Shown here: positions 1 through 8,647 of the stretch, piece by piece
Layout: each line of letters opens with the position of its first letter
How positions within the stretch are numbered: position 1 is the first letter of the stretch
Assembly: GCA_945875065.1 (NCBI GenBank)
Contig: CAMCJC010000016.1
Location: 1-16,425, forward strand
Source: an uncultured Propionibacteriaceae bacterium
GTDB lineage: Bacteria; Actinomycetota; Actinomycetes; Propionibacteriales; Propionibacteriaceae
Direction of reading: 5' to 3'
Length of the DNA stretch: 16,425 nt
The notes under the pieces: generated by a model
Databases searched by the model: none
Told to the model about the DNA's origin: nothing
The model's input: the letters and a program-made list of their open reading frames with translations, nothing else
Position numbers and translations under genes: made by a program

Positions 1-3000
1 CGCCACTTTGAAGCCCGAGCCGAGGCGGAACATCGTCGTGTTTTCCCCTGTCCGCAGTTCGAGGTGGACTTCGGCGCTGCCGGGATGGCTGGCGAGAAGC
101 TGCCTGAGGTTCGCCACGATCCGCGGGGTGCACCTGACCGACGGTAGCGTCAACAGCACGGGTCCGACTTCCCCCTCGGCCGTGACCTGTGGCGCGTGAA
201 CGTCGGAGGCGCGCATGCGGGGTCGATCCTCGGCATCCTCGATGACGCCACGGACGGCGACGATCGTGTCAGGCGCCAGGCACTGTGCGACCTGGTCGTA
301 GACCTTTGGGAAGACCGTTACCTCGATGCCGGCCTCAAGATCTTCGAGGGTGAGGATCGCGTAGAACGCACCCTTCTTGTTGACCTTGCGGGTGACCTGT
401 GTGATAAGGCCGCAGACGGTGGTCTCGCCTCGCACCCCACCCTCGCCCGCCAGCGAGCCGATCGAGTGCTTACCGTGCCGCAGTAGGACGTGTTCCAGGC
501 CGTTGAGCGGATGGTCGGAGACGTACAGGCCGAGCATTTCGCGTTCGAACGCCAGCCGCGTGCGTTTGTCCCACTCGGGCAGCTCGGGCACCGGCTCGAG
601 TTCCAGCCCGCCGGACGGGGCGTCGTCGAACGAGCCGAACAGGTCGAACTGGCCGTTCTCCTCGTTCTTCTTCAACTCGATGACCGAATCGACGGCGTTC
701 TCGTAGATCTCCATCAGCGAGCGACGGGTATGGCCGAGCTCGTCGAAGGCCCCGGCCTTGATGAGCGACTCGATTACGCGCTTGTTGCACATCGGCAGTG
801 GTGCCTTGTCCAGGAAGTCGCGGAAGTCCTTCGCCGGTCCTGTCTCGGCGCGTGCCTTCGTCCAGGCCGCCACTACCTTGTCGCCGACGTTCCTCACTGC
901 GCCAAGGCCGAAGCGGATGTCTTTACCGACAGGCGTGAACGCCAAGTCGGATGAGTTCACATCGGGAGGCAGCACATTGATGCCCATGTGACGGCATTCA
1001 GCGAGATAGCCGGCGGACTTGTCCTTGTCGTCGCGCACCGACTGCAGCAGGGCGGCCATGTATTCGGTCGGGTAGTTGGCCTTCAGGTAGGCGGTCCAGT
1101 AGGAGACGACGCCGTAAGCGGCAGAGTGAGCCTTGTTGAAGGCGTAGTCGGAGAACGGCAGCAGGATGTTCCACAGGACGTCGATCGCGTCTTGGCTGAA
1201 GCCGCGTTCCTTCATGCCGTTGCCGAACCGCTCGTAGTGAGCGTCCAGCTCGGCTTTCTTCTTCTTGCCCATCGCACGCCGGAGCATGTCGGCACCGCCG
1301 AGGGTGTAGCCGGCGAGTTGCTGGGCGATCGCCATCACCTGCTCTTGGTAGACGATCAGACCGTAGGTCTCGCCGAGGATGGGTTCGAGGACCTCCGCGA
1401 GCTCTGGGTGGATCGGCTCGACCTCCTCGCGCCCGGTTTTGCGGCGTGCGTACTTGTTGTGGGAGTCGGCACCCATCGGGCCGGGCCGGTAGAGCGCGCC
1501 GACGGCGGAGATGTCGTCGAAGCAGTCGGGTTGCATGGACCTCAACAGCGCCCGCATGGGTCCGCCATCTAGCTGGAAGACGCCGAGGGTGTCCCCCCGC
1601 TGCAGCAGTTCGAAGGTAGCCGGATCGGTCAAGGGCAGGTCCTCGAGGACGACATCCTCGTCGCGGTTGATCTTGATGTTGCGGACCGCATCGTCGATGA
1701 CCGTGAGGTTTCGAAGGCCCAGGAAGTCCATCTTGATCAGGCCGAGGGACTCGCAGCCGGGGTAGTCGAACTGGGTGATGATGGCGCCGTCGGATTCGCG
1801 CTTCATCACCGGGATGACGTCCTGCAGCGGCGCGTTGGACATGATCACGCCGGCGGCGTGCACGCCCCACTGACGTTTCAAGCCCTCAATGCCCTTGGCG
1901 GCCTCGACGACGGTACGAACCTCCGGGTCCGAGTTGTAAAGGTCGCGGAACTCGGCGCCTTCGGCATAGCGTTTGTGGTCTTCGTTGAACAGATCCGGCA
2001 GGGCGACGCCCTTGCCCATCACATCCGGCGGCATCGCCTTGGTGATCTTCTCCCCCACCGCGAACGGCATGTCGAGCACCCGGGACGCGTCTTTGACGGC
2101 GGCCTTCGCCTTGATAGAGCCGTAAGTGACGATCTGTGCGACCTTGTCGGAGCCGTACTTGCGGGTCACGTATTGGATGACCTCACCGCGACGCTGATCG
2201 TCGAAGTCGATGTCGAAGTCGGGCATCGAGACGCGCTCGGGGTTGAGGAATCGCTCGAAGATCAGGCCGTGCTGGATGGGGTCGAGATCGGTGATCCGCA
2301 TCGCGTACGCGCACATCGAGCCCGCGCCCGAGCCGCGACCGGGGCCCACGCGGATGCCGTTGTTCTTGGCCCAGTTGATGAAGTCGGCGACCACTAGGAA
2401 GTAGCCGGTGAAGCCCATCTTGGAGATGATTTCCGATTCGAAGGCGGCGCGTTCGCGCACGTTGTCGGGGATGCCGTCGGGGTAGCGGTAGTGCAGGCCC
2501 CGCTCAACCTCCTTGTGGAACCACGAGTCCTCGTTCTCGCCCGGGGGGCAGTCGAACCGGGGCATGTAGGTGCCCATGCCCTCGTCAAACACCGTCTCAA
2601 TGCGCTCCGCGATCGCGAGAGTGTTGTCGCACGCCTCCGGAACATCCCTGAACAGGGCACGCATCTCCTGCGGGCTCTTCAGGTAGTAGCCGGAGCCGTT
2701 GAACCGGAACCGGTCCTCCTGGGCTTTTCGGGAGCCGGCCGAGACGCATAGGAGCGTGTCATGGGCGTCGGCGTCCTCGGCGTGGACGTAGTGCAGGTCG
2801 TTGGTGGCTACAAGCGGCAGTGACAGGTCGCGAGCGATGCGCAGCAGGTCCTGGCGCACGCGGGTCTCAATGTCGAGGCCGTGATCCATCAACTCGACGT
2901 AGAAGTTTCCCGCGCCGAAGATGTCGCGGAACTCCGCGGCCGCGGCTAGCGCGTTATCGTACTGGCCGAGCCGAAGGAACGTCTGAACTTCCCCGGAGGG

Positions 3001-3453
3001 GCACCCCGTGGTGGCGATGAGGCCCTTGCCGTAGTCGTTGAGGAGTTCCCGGTCGGCGCGCGGTTTGTAGAAGAACCCCTCCAGCGAGCTGCGGGAACTC
3101 AGCTTGAACAGGTTGTGCATCGCGGCCTTGTCGGAGGCCCACATCGTCATGTGTGTGTAGGCGCCCTTCGACGCGACGTCGTCGCCGGTGCCGTCGCCGA
3201 ACTGGACGCGTTTGCGCTCGGATCGGTGCGTGCGCGGTGTGAGGTATGCCTCGAGACCGATGATCGGCTTGACGTCGTAGTTCTTGGAGGCCTTGTAGAA
3301 CTCGTACGCCCCGAAGAGATTGCCGTGGTCGGTCATAGCTAGGGCGGACATGCCCATGCGTTCGGCGTTCTTGAAGAGGTCGTGGATCCTGGCGGCCCCG
3401 TCGAGCATCGAAAACTCAGTGTGGCAATGCAGGTGCACGAACTCGTCCGTCAC
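1..3453 (-). CDS. dnaE: DNA polymerase III alpha subunit DnaE1 (3' end cut by window edge)
   Basis: This is the catalytic subunit of the replicative DNA polymerase. The minus-strand frame is open from the GTG at 3453 to the left edge (1151 codons seen). Mycobacterial DnaE1 is about 1184 residues, so roughly 20 C-terminal residues are probably missing. The N-terminal PHP domain keeps a full set of likely metal ligands: H7, H9, D18, H43, E68, H101, C151, D219 and H221, which suggests an active built-in 3'-5' proofreading exonuclease. The polymerase catalytic motif PDFDIDFDD lies at 411-419 (Asp414 and Asp416), and the third aspartate is D576 in KMDFLGLRNL. QFDLF at 935-939 fits a beta-clamp binding motif. 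An OB-fold begins near residue 1011. The start is supported by AAGGA at 3460-3464, six bases upstream, and by alignment of the HLHCHTEFS motif at the N-terminus. The family call is very secure. Confidence 0.97.
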   Translation of the reverse strand, partial: MTDEFVHLHCHTEFSMLDGAARIHDLFKNAERMGMSALAMTDHGNLFGAYEFYKASKNYDVKPIIGLEAYLTPRTHRSERKRVQFGDGTGDDVASKGAYTHMTMWASDKAAMHNLFKLSSRSSLEGFFYKPRADRELLNDYGKGLIATTGCPSGEVQTFLRLGQYDNALAAAAEFRDIFGAGNFYVELMDHGLDIETRVRQDLLRIARDLSLPLVATNDLHYVHAEDADAHDTLLCVSAGSRKAQEDRFRFNGSGYYLKSPQEMRALFRDVPEACDNTLAIAERIETVFDEGMGTYMPRFDCPPGENEDSWFHKEVERGLHYRYPDGIPDNVRERAAFESEIISKMGFTGYFLVVADFINWAKNNGIRVGPGRGSGAGSMCAYAMRITDLDPIQHGLIFERFLNPERVSMPDFDIDFDDQRRGEVIQYVTRKYGSDKVAQIVTYGSIKAKAAVKDASRVLDMPFAVGEKITKAMPPDVMGKGVALPDLFNEDHKRYAEGAEFRDLYNSDPEVRTVVEAAKGIEGLKRQWGVHAAGVIMSNAPLQDVIPVMKRESDGAIITQFDYPGCESLGLIKMDFLGLRNLTVIDDAVRNIKINRDEDVVLEDLPLTDPATFELLQRGDTLGVFQLDGGPMRALLRSMQPDCFDDISAVGALYRPGPMGADSHNKYARRKTGREEVEPIHPELAEVLEPILGETYGLIVYQEQVMAIAQQLAGYTLGGADMLRRAMGKKKKAELDAHYERFGNGMKERGFSQDAIDVLWNILLPFSDYAFNKAHSAAYGVVSYWTAYLKANYPTEYMAALLQSVRDDKDKSAGYLAECRHMGINVLPPDVNSSDLAFTPVGKDIRFGLGAVRNVGDKVVAAWTKARAETGPAKDFRDFLDKAPLPMCNKRVIESLIKAGAFDELGHTRRSLMEIYENAVDSVIELKKNEENGQFDLFGSFDDAPSGGLELEPVPELPEWDKRTRLAFEREMLGLYVSDHPLNGLEHVLLRHGKHSIGSLAGEGGVRGETTVCGLITQVTRKVNKKGAFYAILTLEDLEAGIEVTVFPKVYDQVAQCLAPDTIVAVRGVIEDAEDRPRMRASDVHAPQVTAEGEVGPVLLTLPSVRCTPRIVANLRQLLASHPGSAEVHLELRTGENTTMFRLGSGFKVA

Positions 3454-3601
3454 GCCCAATCCTTCCCCTACGACCGGGACACAACCCTACCCCTAACAGT
3501 GAGACGGCCCAGGCATCGGACGCCGAAGGCGGGTCCATGCTGTCGAACCGTGCCTCGCCACCCAGATCCCATGCGCTGCTCCACCGTCGACCGCCACATC
3601 G
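3454..3601. other. Intergenic upstream of dnaE
   Basis: This stretch holds the dnaE ribosome binding site (AAGGA on the minus strand at 3460-3464) and presumably its promoter, but I could not find a convincing -35/-10 pair. A TAGGGT hexamer on the minus strand about 30 bases upstream is too weak to call. The plus strand is open in the frame of the downstream decayed gene from 3503 but shows no recognisable domain before about 3602. Confidence 0.4.
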
Positions 3602-3954
3602 TCGAAGATCTTCTCGACCAAGAGTCAGGGCCCCGAGTGGAGCGTGCCGGCGTCGAGCAACGTTGTGGCTGGTTTTGGCACGATCAACCTCGATCTGACG
3701 CGCGCCAAGTTCGCCGCGGCCTCGTGCGTGGTAAACGTCAAGGTTGCCATGAGCACTCTTTCGATCACTGTCCCAGCAGGGGTGCGGGTGCGCGACGAAG
3801 TCACCAACGTCTTCGGTAACACCAAGCTCCTGGGGCTATCGCCGGCTGCTGACGGTCCGAGCTGGTGCTCAAGGGATTCAGCGCGTGCGGGCAGATCAAC
3901 GTCGTCGGTCCCGATCACCGATCGCTGCTCGCCAAGCTACGCCAGCTGTTGTGA
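3602..3954 (+). pseudogene. Frameshifted remnant of a LiaF-like C-terminal domain protein
   Basis: The reading frame that includes 3602 to about 3858 encodes a pattern typical of the LiaF-like (cell-wall-active antibiotic response) beta-rich domain often found after DUF1707 in actinobacteria: GPEWSVP, then GFGTINLDLTRAKF, then TLSITVPAGVRVRDEV and VFGNTKL. After AADGP the similarity continues one frame over from 3859 as ELVLKGFSACGQINVVGPDH, followed by SLLAKLRQLL and a TGA at 3952-3954. The two halves join if one base was lost near 3857-3859. No start codon with a ribosome binding site and no DUF1707 or membrane segment is seen upstream, so the 5' part also looks lost. Its 3' end overlaps the end of trpA, which converges on it. 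The family assignment is from pattern recognition; a sequencing error at the shift is an alternative, but the missing N-terminus favours true decay. Confidence 0.62.
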
Positions 3955-4782
3955 CCTTCCCCGATGAACACCGTCGGCCAGCTCGGCCGCGAGCGTGGCC
4001 ATCGCCGCCAGTCCCGACGCGATGTCTACCGGCTCTGGCGGCAGGCAGCGCACCAAGGCCGAGCCGACGATGGCGGCATCCGCGTAGCTCGCCACCTCCG
4101 CCGCCTGGTCGCCGTTGCCGATCCCGAGCCCGATGCCTACGGGCAGCGTGGGATCGATCTCCCGCGCTCGACCGGCGATGACCGGCGCGGCGATCGATGT
4201 GGTGGTGCGGACACCCGTGACACCCATGACGCTGGTCGCGTACACCCAGCCACGGCAGGCCGCCATGGTCATGGCGATCCGCTCCGGGGTGCTGGAGGGA
4301 GCGATCAAGAAGATGCGGTCGAGGCCGTGGGCATCGGTCGCGGCGATCCACTCGTCGGCCTCGTCAGGCGTCAGATCCGGGGTGATGACGCCGGCCCCAC
4401 CTGCGGCCGCCAGGTCGCGGGCGAAAGAGTCGGGCCCGTACTGCTCGATGAGGTTCCAGTACGTCATGACGACGGGGGTCTTGCCGCACGTGGCGACGGT
4501 CTCGGCGGCTCTGAAGGCGTCGCGAGTGCGCACACCGCGCATGAGAGCGCGCGTGGTCGCCTGCTGGATGACGGTGCCGTCGAGGAACGGATCGGAATAG
4601 GGCATGCCGATCTCGACTAGATCGGCGCACTCCGACAGCGTTTTGAAGGCCTCTAGGCTGGCGGACACGTCGGGGTAGCCGACGGGCAGGTAGCCGATGA
4701 ACGCGGCTCTTCCCTGTTCCAGGCAGGTGTTGATGGCCTTGCCGGAAATGCCGAGCCGCGCGGGATCGGTGAAGGTGGTCAT
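3937..4782 (-). CDS. trpA: Tryptophan synthase alpha chain
   Basis: TrpA cleaves indole-3-glycerol phosphate to indole and glyceraldehyde-3-phosphate inside the alpha2-beta2 tryptophan synthase; the indole is channelled to TrpB. The 281-residue product is a TIM barrel with the signature ADLVEIGMPYSDPFLDG. Catalytic Glu57 and Asp68 correspond to E. coli Glu49 and Asp60. Phosphate-binding loops include GVTGVRT and GIGLGIGNGDQA. The family usually reads DGP after the catalytic aspartate; here it is DGT, a mild deviation. The ATG at 4782 overlaps the trpB TGA as ATGA, with GGAGG in the end of trpB seven bases upstream, so the start is secure and the two subunits are probably translationally coupled. 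It is the last gene of the operon; its stop lies inside the decayed plus-strand gene and I see no terminator hairpin. Confidence 0.97.
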   Translation of the reverse strand: MTTFTDPARLGISGKAINTCLEQGRAAFIGYLPVGYPDVSASLEAFKTLSECADLVEIGMPYSDPFLDGTVIQQATTRALMRGVRTRDAFRAAETVATCGKTPVVMTYWNLIEQYGPDSFARDLAAAGGAGVITPDLTPDEADEWIAATDAHGLDRIFLIAPSSTPERIAMTMAACRGWVYATSVMGVTGVRTTTSIAAPVIAGRAREIDPTLPVGIGLGIGNGDQAAEVASYADAAIVGSALVRCLPPEPVDIASGLAAMATLAAELADGVHRGRSQQLA

Positions 4783-6035
4783 TCGAGTCCTCCAACGGTG
4801 AGATCGGGTTTGCCGGCCATGCCGAACCAGTCGAACGCCGTCGCCACATCCTTGTCACCGCGACCGGATAGGCACACCAGGATCCGGGGGCGAGCCGTCG
4901 GCTCCTCCTGGGCCAGGCGGAGCCCGAGCTTGCGCGCTCCGGCGACCGCGTGGGATGACTCGATCGCTGGGATGATGCCCTCGGTTCGGGTGAGGAGCCG
5001 GAACGCATCCATCGCTTCAACATCCGTAATGGGCTCGTAGGAGGCGCGGCCAGTGTCGGCGAGCCACGCGTGCTCCGGGCCGACCCCTGGGTAGTCGAGG
5101 CCGGCGGAGACCGAGTGCGACTCAATGGTCTGGCCGTCCTCGTCCTGCAGGATATAGGTGCGGGCGCCGTGGAGGACTCCGGGGCGCCCCCCGCCGATCG
5201 TCGCCGCGTGGCGACCGGTCTCGATGCCGTCGCCGGCGGCCTCAATGCCGAGCAGGCCGACCTGCTCCTCGGGAATGAACTCGGCAAAGGCCCCGATTGC
5301 GTTGGAGCCGCCCCCGACGCAGGCGACGACCCAATCGGGGAGCCCCCCGTGTTCGTCGAGGAACTGCTGACGGGCCTCGATCGAAATGATCCGCTGCAGC
5401 TCTCGCACCAGGTATGGGAACGGGTGCGGACCACCGACGGTGCCGATCAGGTAGTGGGTGTTGTCGACGGTGGCGACCCAGTCGCGCATCGCCTGGTTCA
5501 TAGCGTCCTTGAGAGTTCGGGACCCGGAGGCCACGGCACAAACCTCGGCGCCGAGCAACTGCATGCGGGCGACGTTCAGGGCCTGCCGCTGCGTATCCAA
5601 CTCACCCATGTAGACGCGGCACTCGAGCCCGAGGAGGGCGGCAGCCGTCGCGGTGGCGACGCCGTGCTGCCCCGCGCCGGTCTCGGCGATGACACGGGTC
5701 TTGCCCATGCGCTTGGTGAGCAGGGCCTGGCCGAGCACGTTGTTGATCTTGTGAGCGCCGGTGTGGTACAGGTCCTCGCGCTTGAGGTAGATCGTGGCGT
5801 TGCCGCACTCCTTTGAGAAGTTTTTCGCGACGGTCAGAGGCGTTGGCCGGCCGGCGTAGTTGCGCTGCAGATCGGCTAGTTCGGCGACGAACGCGGGATC
5901 CTGACGAGCCACGCGGAACTCCTCATCCAACTCCGCGAGGGCAGCGCGGAGTGCCTCGGGGACGAAGGTACCGCCGTAGCGGCCGAAGTGGCCCGTATCG
6001 TCGGGGAGAGTCATGGGCGCATGATACGCAGGCAC
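4779..6035 (-). CDS. trpB: Tryptophan synthase beta chain
   Basis: TrpB is the pyridoxal-phosphate enzyme that condenses indole with L-serine to give tryptophan. It reads as the standard TrpB1 form, FGRYGGTFVPEAL near the N-terminus. The PLP lysine is K96 in HTGAHKINN, the catalytic acid is E118 in ETGAGQHG, and the phosphate-binding loop GGGSNAIG is at 241-248. The start is ambiguous. The GTG at 6035 gives 418 residues and has AGGTGA six bases upstream, one base past the trpC stop. The ATG at 6014 gives 411 residues and begins right at the conserved region but has no ribosome binding site. I prefer the GTG on spacing and coupling, while noting that residues 1-7 are not conserved. The 3' end overlaps trpA by four bases. 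Confidence 0.96.
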   Translation of the reverse strand: MPAYHAPMTLPDDTGHFGRYGGTFVPEALRAALAELDEEFRVARQDPAFVAELADLQRNYAGRPTPLTVAKNFSKECGNATIYLKREDLYHTGAHKINNVLGQALLTKRMGKTRVIAETGAGQHGVATATAAALLGLECRVYMGELDTQRQALNVARMQLLGAEVCAVASGSRTLKDAMNQAMRDWVATVDNTHYLIGTVGGPHPFPYLVRELQRIISIEARQQFLDEHGGLPDWVVACVGGGSNAIGAFAEFIPEEQVGLLGIEAAGDGIETGRHAATIGGGRPGVLHGARTYILQDEDGQTIESHSVSAGLDYPGVGPEHAWLADTGRASYEPITDVEAMDAFRLLTRTEGIIPAIESSHAVAGARKLGLRLAQEEPTARPRILVCLSGRGDKDVATAFDWFGMAGKPDLTVGGLE

Positions 6036-6036
6036 G

Positions 6037-6804
6037 TCACTTCACCTGCCCGAAACCTCGAACCGCGGACTGCGGGGCGCCGTGGCGGACGAGGGCCTCG
6101 CCGACCAGGACCGCGTCGGCGCCTTCGTCACGGACCCGACGGGCGTCATCGACCGTGAAGATCCCGGACTCGGCGACACGGGTGCAGGTACCAGGGATAC
6201 GTGAGGCGAGACGTCCGAACTGGGCGAGATCGACTTCGAGGGTCTTCAGGTTGCGGTTGTTGACGCCGATAACCTGGGCGCCAGCCATCAGGGCGCGGTC
6301 GATCTCGGTCTCGGTGTGAGTCTCGACGAGGGCCGTCATGCCCAGTTCATCGGCGAGGGCGAGGAAATCGGCGAGCTGGGCGTCGTCGAGGGCGGCTACG
6401 ATCACGAGCACTAGGTCGGCGCCGTGGGCGCGCGCCTCGAAGAACTGGTAGGGCTCGACCATGAAGTCCTTGCGGAGGAGGGGGACGTCGACCCGCGCCC
6501 GAACAGCATCCAGGTCAGCCAGGGAGCCGCCGAAGCGACGCTGTTCGGTGAGCACGGAGATGGCGGCCGCTCCCCCGGCGGCGTACTCGGCGGCCAGGGC
6601 GGCTGGGTCGGCGATGTCGGCCAGGTCGCCCTTGCTCGGTGAGCGACGCTTGACCTCGGAGATCACGGCGAGGGTCTCGCCCTTGAGGACCGCTGGCCGG
6701 GCCGGCGTGGCGGCGCGGGCTGCCGCCTCGATGTCGGGCTGGGACGCGACGCGGACGGCGAGGTCCGCACGGACGCCGGCGATGATGCTGTCTAGGACGT
6801 TCAT
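6037..6804 (-). CDS. trpC: Indole-3-glycerol phosphate synthase
   Basis: TrpC closes the ring of carboxyphenylamino-deoxyribulose phosphate to indole-3-glycerol phosphate, the substrate of TrpA. The 255-residue TIM barrel carries all the known active-site residues: E50 and K52 (VISEVKRRSPSKG), K112 (LLRKDF), E161 (LVETHT), N182 (GVNNRNL), and E212 and S213 (VAESGIF). A longer open frame reaches 6870, but the ATG at 6804 is clearly the start. It overlaps the trpE TGA as ATGA, has a perfect GGAGG at 6812-6816 seven bases upstream, and MNVLDSIIAGVRADL matches the family N-terminus. It is monofunctional, not fused to TrpF; no trpF is present in the window, as expected in actinobacteria that use PriA for both the HisA and TrpF steps. 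Confidence 0.97.
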   Translation of the reverse strand: MNVLDSIIAGVRADLAVRVASQPDIEAAARAATPARPAVLKGETLAVISEVKRRSPSKGDLADIADPAALAAEYAAGGAAAISVLTEQRRFGGSLADLDAVRARVDVPLLRKDFMVEPYQFFEARAHGADLVLVIVAALDDAQLADFLALADELGMTALVETHTETEIDRALMAGAQVIGVNNRNLKTLEVDLAQFGRLASRIPGTCTRVAESGIFTVDDARRVRDEGADAVLVGEALVRHGAPQSAVRGFGQVK

Positions 6805-8294
6805 TCTGGTGCCTCCAAACGGGCGGCGCGGCGCAGCGCGGTGATGACGGCGGCGGCCTTGTGGGAGCATTCGGCGTCCTCCAGATCGGGACGCGAGTCC
6901 GCGACGATTCCGGCACCGGCCTGGACGTGGGCTATCTGATTCTTGATTACGGCGGTGCGGATGGCGATGGCGACGTCGGAGTTACCGGCGAAGTCGAAGT
7001 AGCCGACCACTCCCCCATAAAGGCCGCGGCGGGAGACCTCGAGCTCGTCGATGATCTCCATCGCGCGGACTTTCGGAGCTCCGGAGAGAGTGCCGGCGGG
7101 GAAACAGGCGAGCGTGGCCTCAAGGGCGCTGCGGCCGGCAGCGAGCTCGCCGGAGACGGCTGCCTCCAGATGCATGATGTGGCTGTAGCGGTGGATCTTC
7201 ATGAACTCGTGAACGGTCACCGAGCCAGGCCTGCAGATGCGGCCGAGGTCGTTGCGGCCGAGGTCGACGAGCATCAGGTGCTCCGCACCTTCCTTAGGAT
7301 CGGCGAGAAGCTCCTCGGCGAGGCGGCGATCCTCGGCCTCGGTGGCGCCCCGGGGCCGAGAGCCCGCGATGGGCCGGGTGGTAGCGACGTTGTCGCGGAC
7401 GGTTACGAGGGCTTCGGGGCTGGAACCGACAACGTCGAATCCGTCTAACCGCAGCAGGTAAAGGTAAGGACTCGGGTTCGTAAGGCGCAGCGCCCGATAG
7501 ATCTGGAGGGCATCTAAGGTGGTGGAGACGTCGAAGCGCTGGGAGACGACGATCTGGAATGCCTCGCCGGCCTCGATCTCACGAATCGCGGCGCGGACCG
7601 CCTCCTGGTAGTCCTCGCTGGTGCGCTGGCGCCGGATCTCCAGGTCGGCAAGCCCTTCCTTGACGGGTTCGACAAGCGACGGTTGGGGTTCAGCTAGGCG
7701 TCGGGCCATCTCCTGGATGCCTACGACAGCCTCGTGGTAGGCGCGCTCGACGCCGGCATCGGTTCCGTCGTAGTTGATGGCGTTAGCAATGAGGACGACT
7801 TCGCGTTTGTAGTGGTCGAGAACGGCCATCTCGGAGGAGAGCATCATCGTCAGCTCGGGAAGCTGGAGGTCGTCGACACATGTGTCGGGCAGCCGCTCGA
7901 GACGGCGCACGATGTCGTAGCCGAGGTAGCCGACCATGCCGGCGTGGAAGGGCGGCAGGTCGGCGTCGACGGGGGTTTCGAGCCGGGTAAGGACCCGGCG
8001 GAGGACTTCGAGTGGGTCGCCGTCTCCGAGGCCGACTAGTTCGCGACCCTCCCAATGGGCCCGGCCGTTGCGCTCGGTGAGGACGGCGCCGGCTCGGACG
8101 CCGACGAACGACCACCTAGACCACACGCCCTCGGAGGCGGATTCGAGCAGGAACGTGTTCCCGCGGGCGCCACAAAGGGCGGCGTAGAGGCCGATGGCGG
8201 TGAGGTGATCCCCGGTCAGCCGGGTAGAGACGCTGATGACGCGCCGGGTCTTGGCGAGCTCGATGAACTCGTCGAGGCCGGGGGTGATCTTCAT
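6801..8294 (-). CDS. trpE: Anthranilate synthase component I
   Basis: TrpE converts chorismate and ammonia to anthranilate, the committed step of tryptophan synthesis; it normally needs the TrpG glutaminase, not encoded here. The 497-residue protein aligns along its length with actinobacterial TrpE. The N-terminal feedback site is present as LLES at 49-52 followed by WSRWSF, so allosteric inhibition by tryptophan is expected. Chorismate-binding motifs include PIAGSR at 308-313, HLMLVDLGRNDLGR, GTLSGAPKV at 401-409, GYFDFAGNSD and VQAGAGIVADS near the C-terminus. The ATG at 8294 overlaps the hisI TGA as ATGA and is preceded by GAGGA. Because the gene begins inside hisI, there is no room for a trp leader or attenuator directly before it; any transcript control must act upstream of hisI. 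Confidence 0.97.
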   Translation of the reverse strand: MKITPGLDEFIELAKTRRVISVSTRLTGDHLTAIGLYAALCGARGNTFLLESASEGVWSRWSFVGVRAGAVLTERNGRAHWEGRELVGLGDGDPLEVLRRVLTRLETPVDADLPPFHAGMVGYLGYDIVRRLERLPDTCVDDLQLPELTMMLSSEMAVLDHYKREVVLIANAINYDGTDAGVERAYHEAVVGIQEMARRLAEPQPSLVEPVKEGLADLEIRRQRTSEDYQEAVRAAIREIEAGEAFQIVVSQRFDVSTTLDALQIYRALRLTNPSPYLYLLRLDGFDVVGSSPEALVTVRDNVATTRPIAGSRPRGATEAEDRRLAEELLADPKEGAEHLMLVDLGRNDLGRICRPGSVTVHEFMKIHRYSHIMHLEAAVSGELAAGRSALEATLACFPAGTLSGAPKVRAMEIIDELEVSRRGLYGGVVGYFDFAGNSDVAIAIRTAVIKNQIAHVQAGAGIVADSRPDLEDAECSHKAAAVITALRRAARLEAPE

Positions 8295-8647
8295 GCCAGG
8301 TCCTCGGCACTCAACTCGGTGAAAAAGCAGGTGGGGGTGCCCGTGTGGCAGGCGGCACCGGTCTGGTCGACGCGGAGCAGGACGGCATCACCGTCGCAGT
8401 CGATGTGGACCGAACGCACGGCCTGAGCATGCCCCGAGGTCTCCCCCTTGACCCAGTACTCCTGCCGGCTCCGCGACCAGTACGTCGCCCTGCCCGTCTC
8501 GAGGGTGCGGGCGAGGGCCTCAGCATCCTGCCAGGCAAGCATTAGGACGGCGCCGGAGGTCGCGTCCTGGGCGATGGCGGGGACGAGGCCGTCGGAGTTG
8601 AACTTCAGGCGCACGAGCACATCGTTTCGCAACTGCATGAAGGTCAT
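8291..8647 (-). CDS. hisI: Phosphoribosyl-AMP cyclohydrolase
   Basis: HisI opens the adenine ring of phosphoribosyl-AMP in the third step of histidine synthesis. The 118-residue, single-domain form (no HisE fusion) has the conserved YWSRSRQEYWVKGETSG segment, the Mg ligand cluster DCDGD (D83, D85, D87), and the zinc cysteines C84, C100 and C107. The ATG at 8647 has AGGA closely upstream. ATG 8638 (residue 4) is a possible alternative. It is the first gene of the trp block and overlaps trpE by four bases, so histidine and tryptophan genes share one transcript. A hisI-trpE order is familiar from mycobacteria, but there other genes intervene; here the arrangement is tighter. hisF and hisA are not adjacent. 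Confidence 0.96.
   Translation of the reverse strand: MTFMQLRNDVLVRLKFNSDGLVPAIAQDATSGAVLMLAWQDAEALARTLETGRATYWSRSRQEYWVKGETSGHAQAVRSVHIDCDGDAVLLRVDQTGAACHTGTPTCFFTELSAEDLA

Noticed and set aside
3625..3918. Minus-strand open frame of 97 codons between dnaE and trpA
   Set aside because: The opposite strand carries a clear LiaF-like pattern; the minus-strand translation has no recognisable features or ribosome binding site.
4364..5434. Minus-strand frame of 356 codons across the trpB/trpA junction
   Set aside because: It is a different frame of the real trpB and trpA genes; composition is Ser/Arg/Pro rich and shows no domain.
5070..5816. Long plus-strand open frame (248 codons) opposite trpB
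   Set aside because: It lies antisense to a fully conserved gene, has low-complexity Val/Gly/Asp composition and no domain; it is a shadow of GC-rich codon bias.
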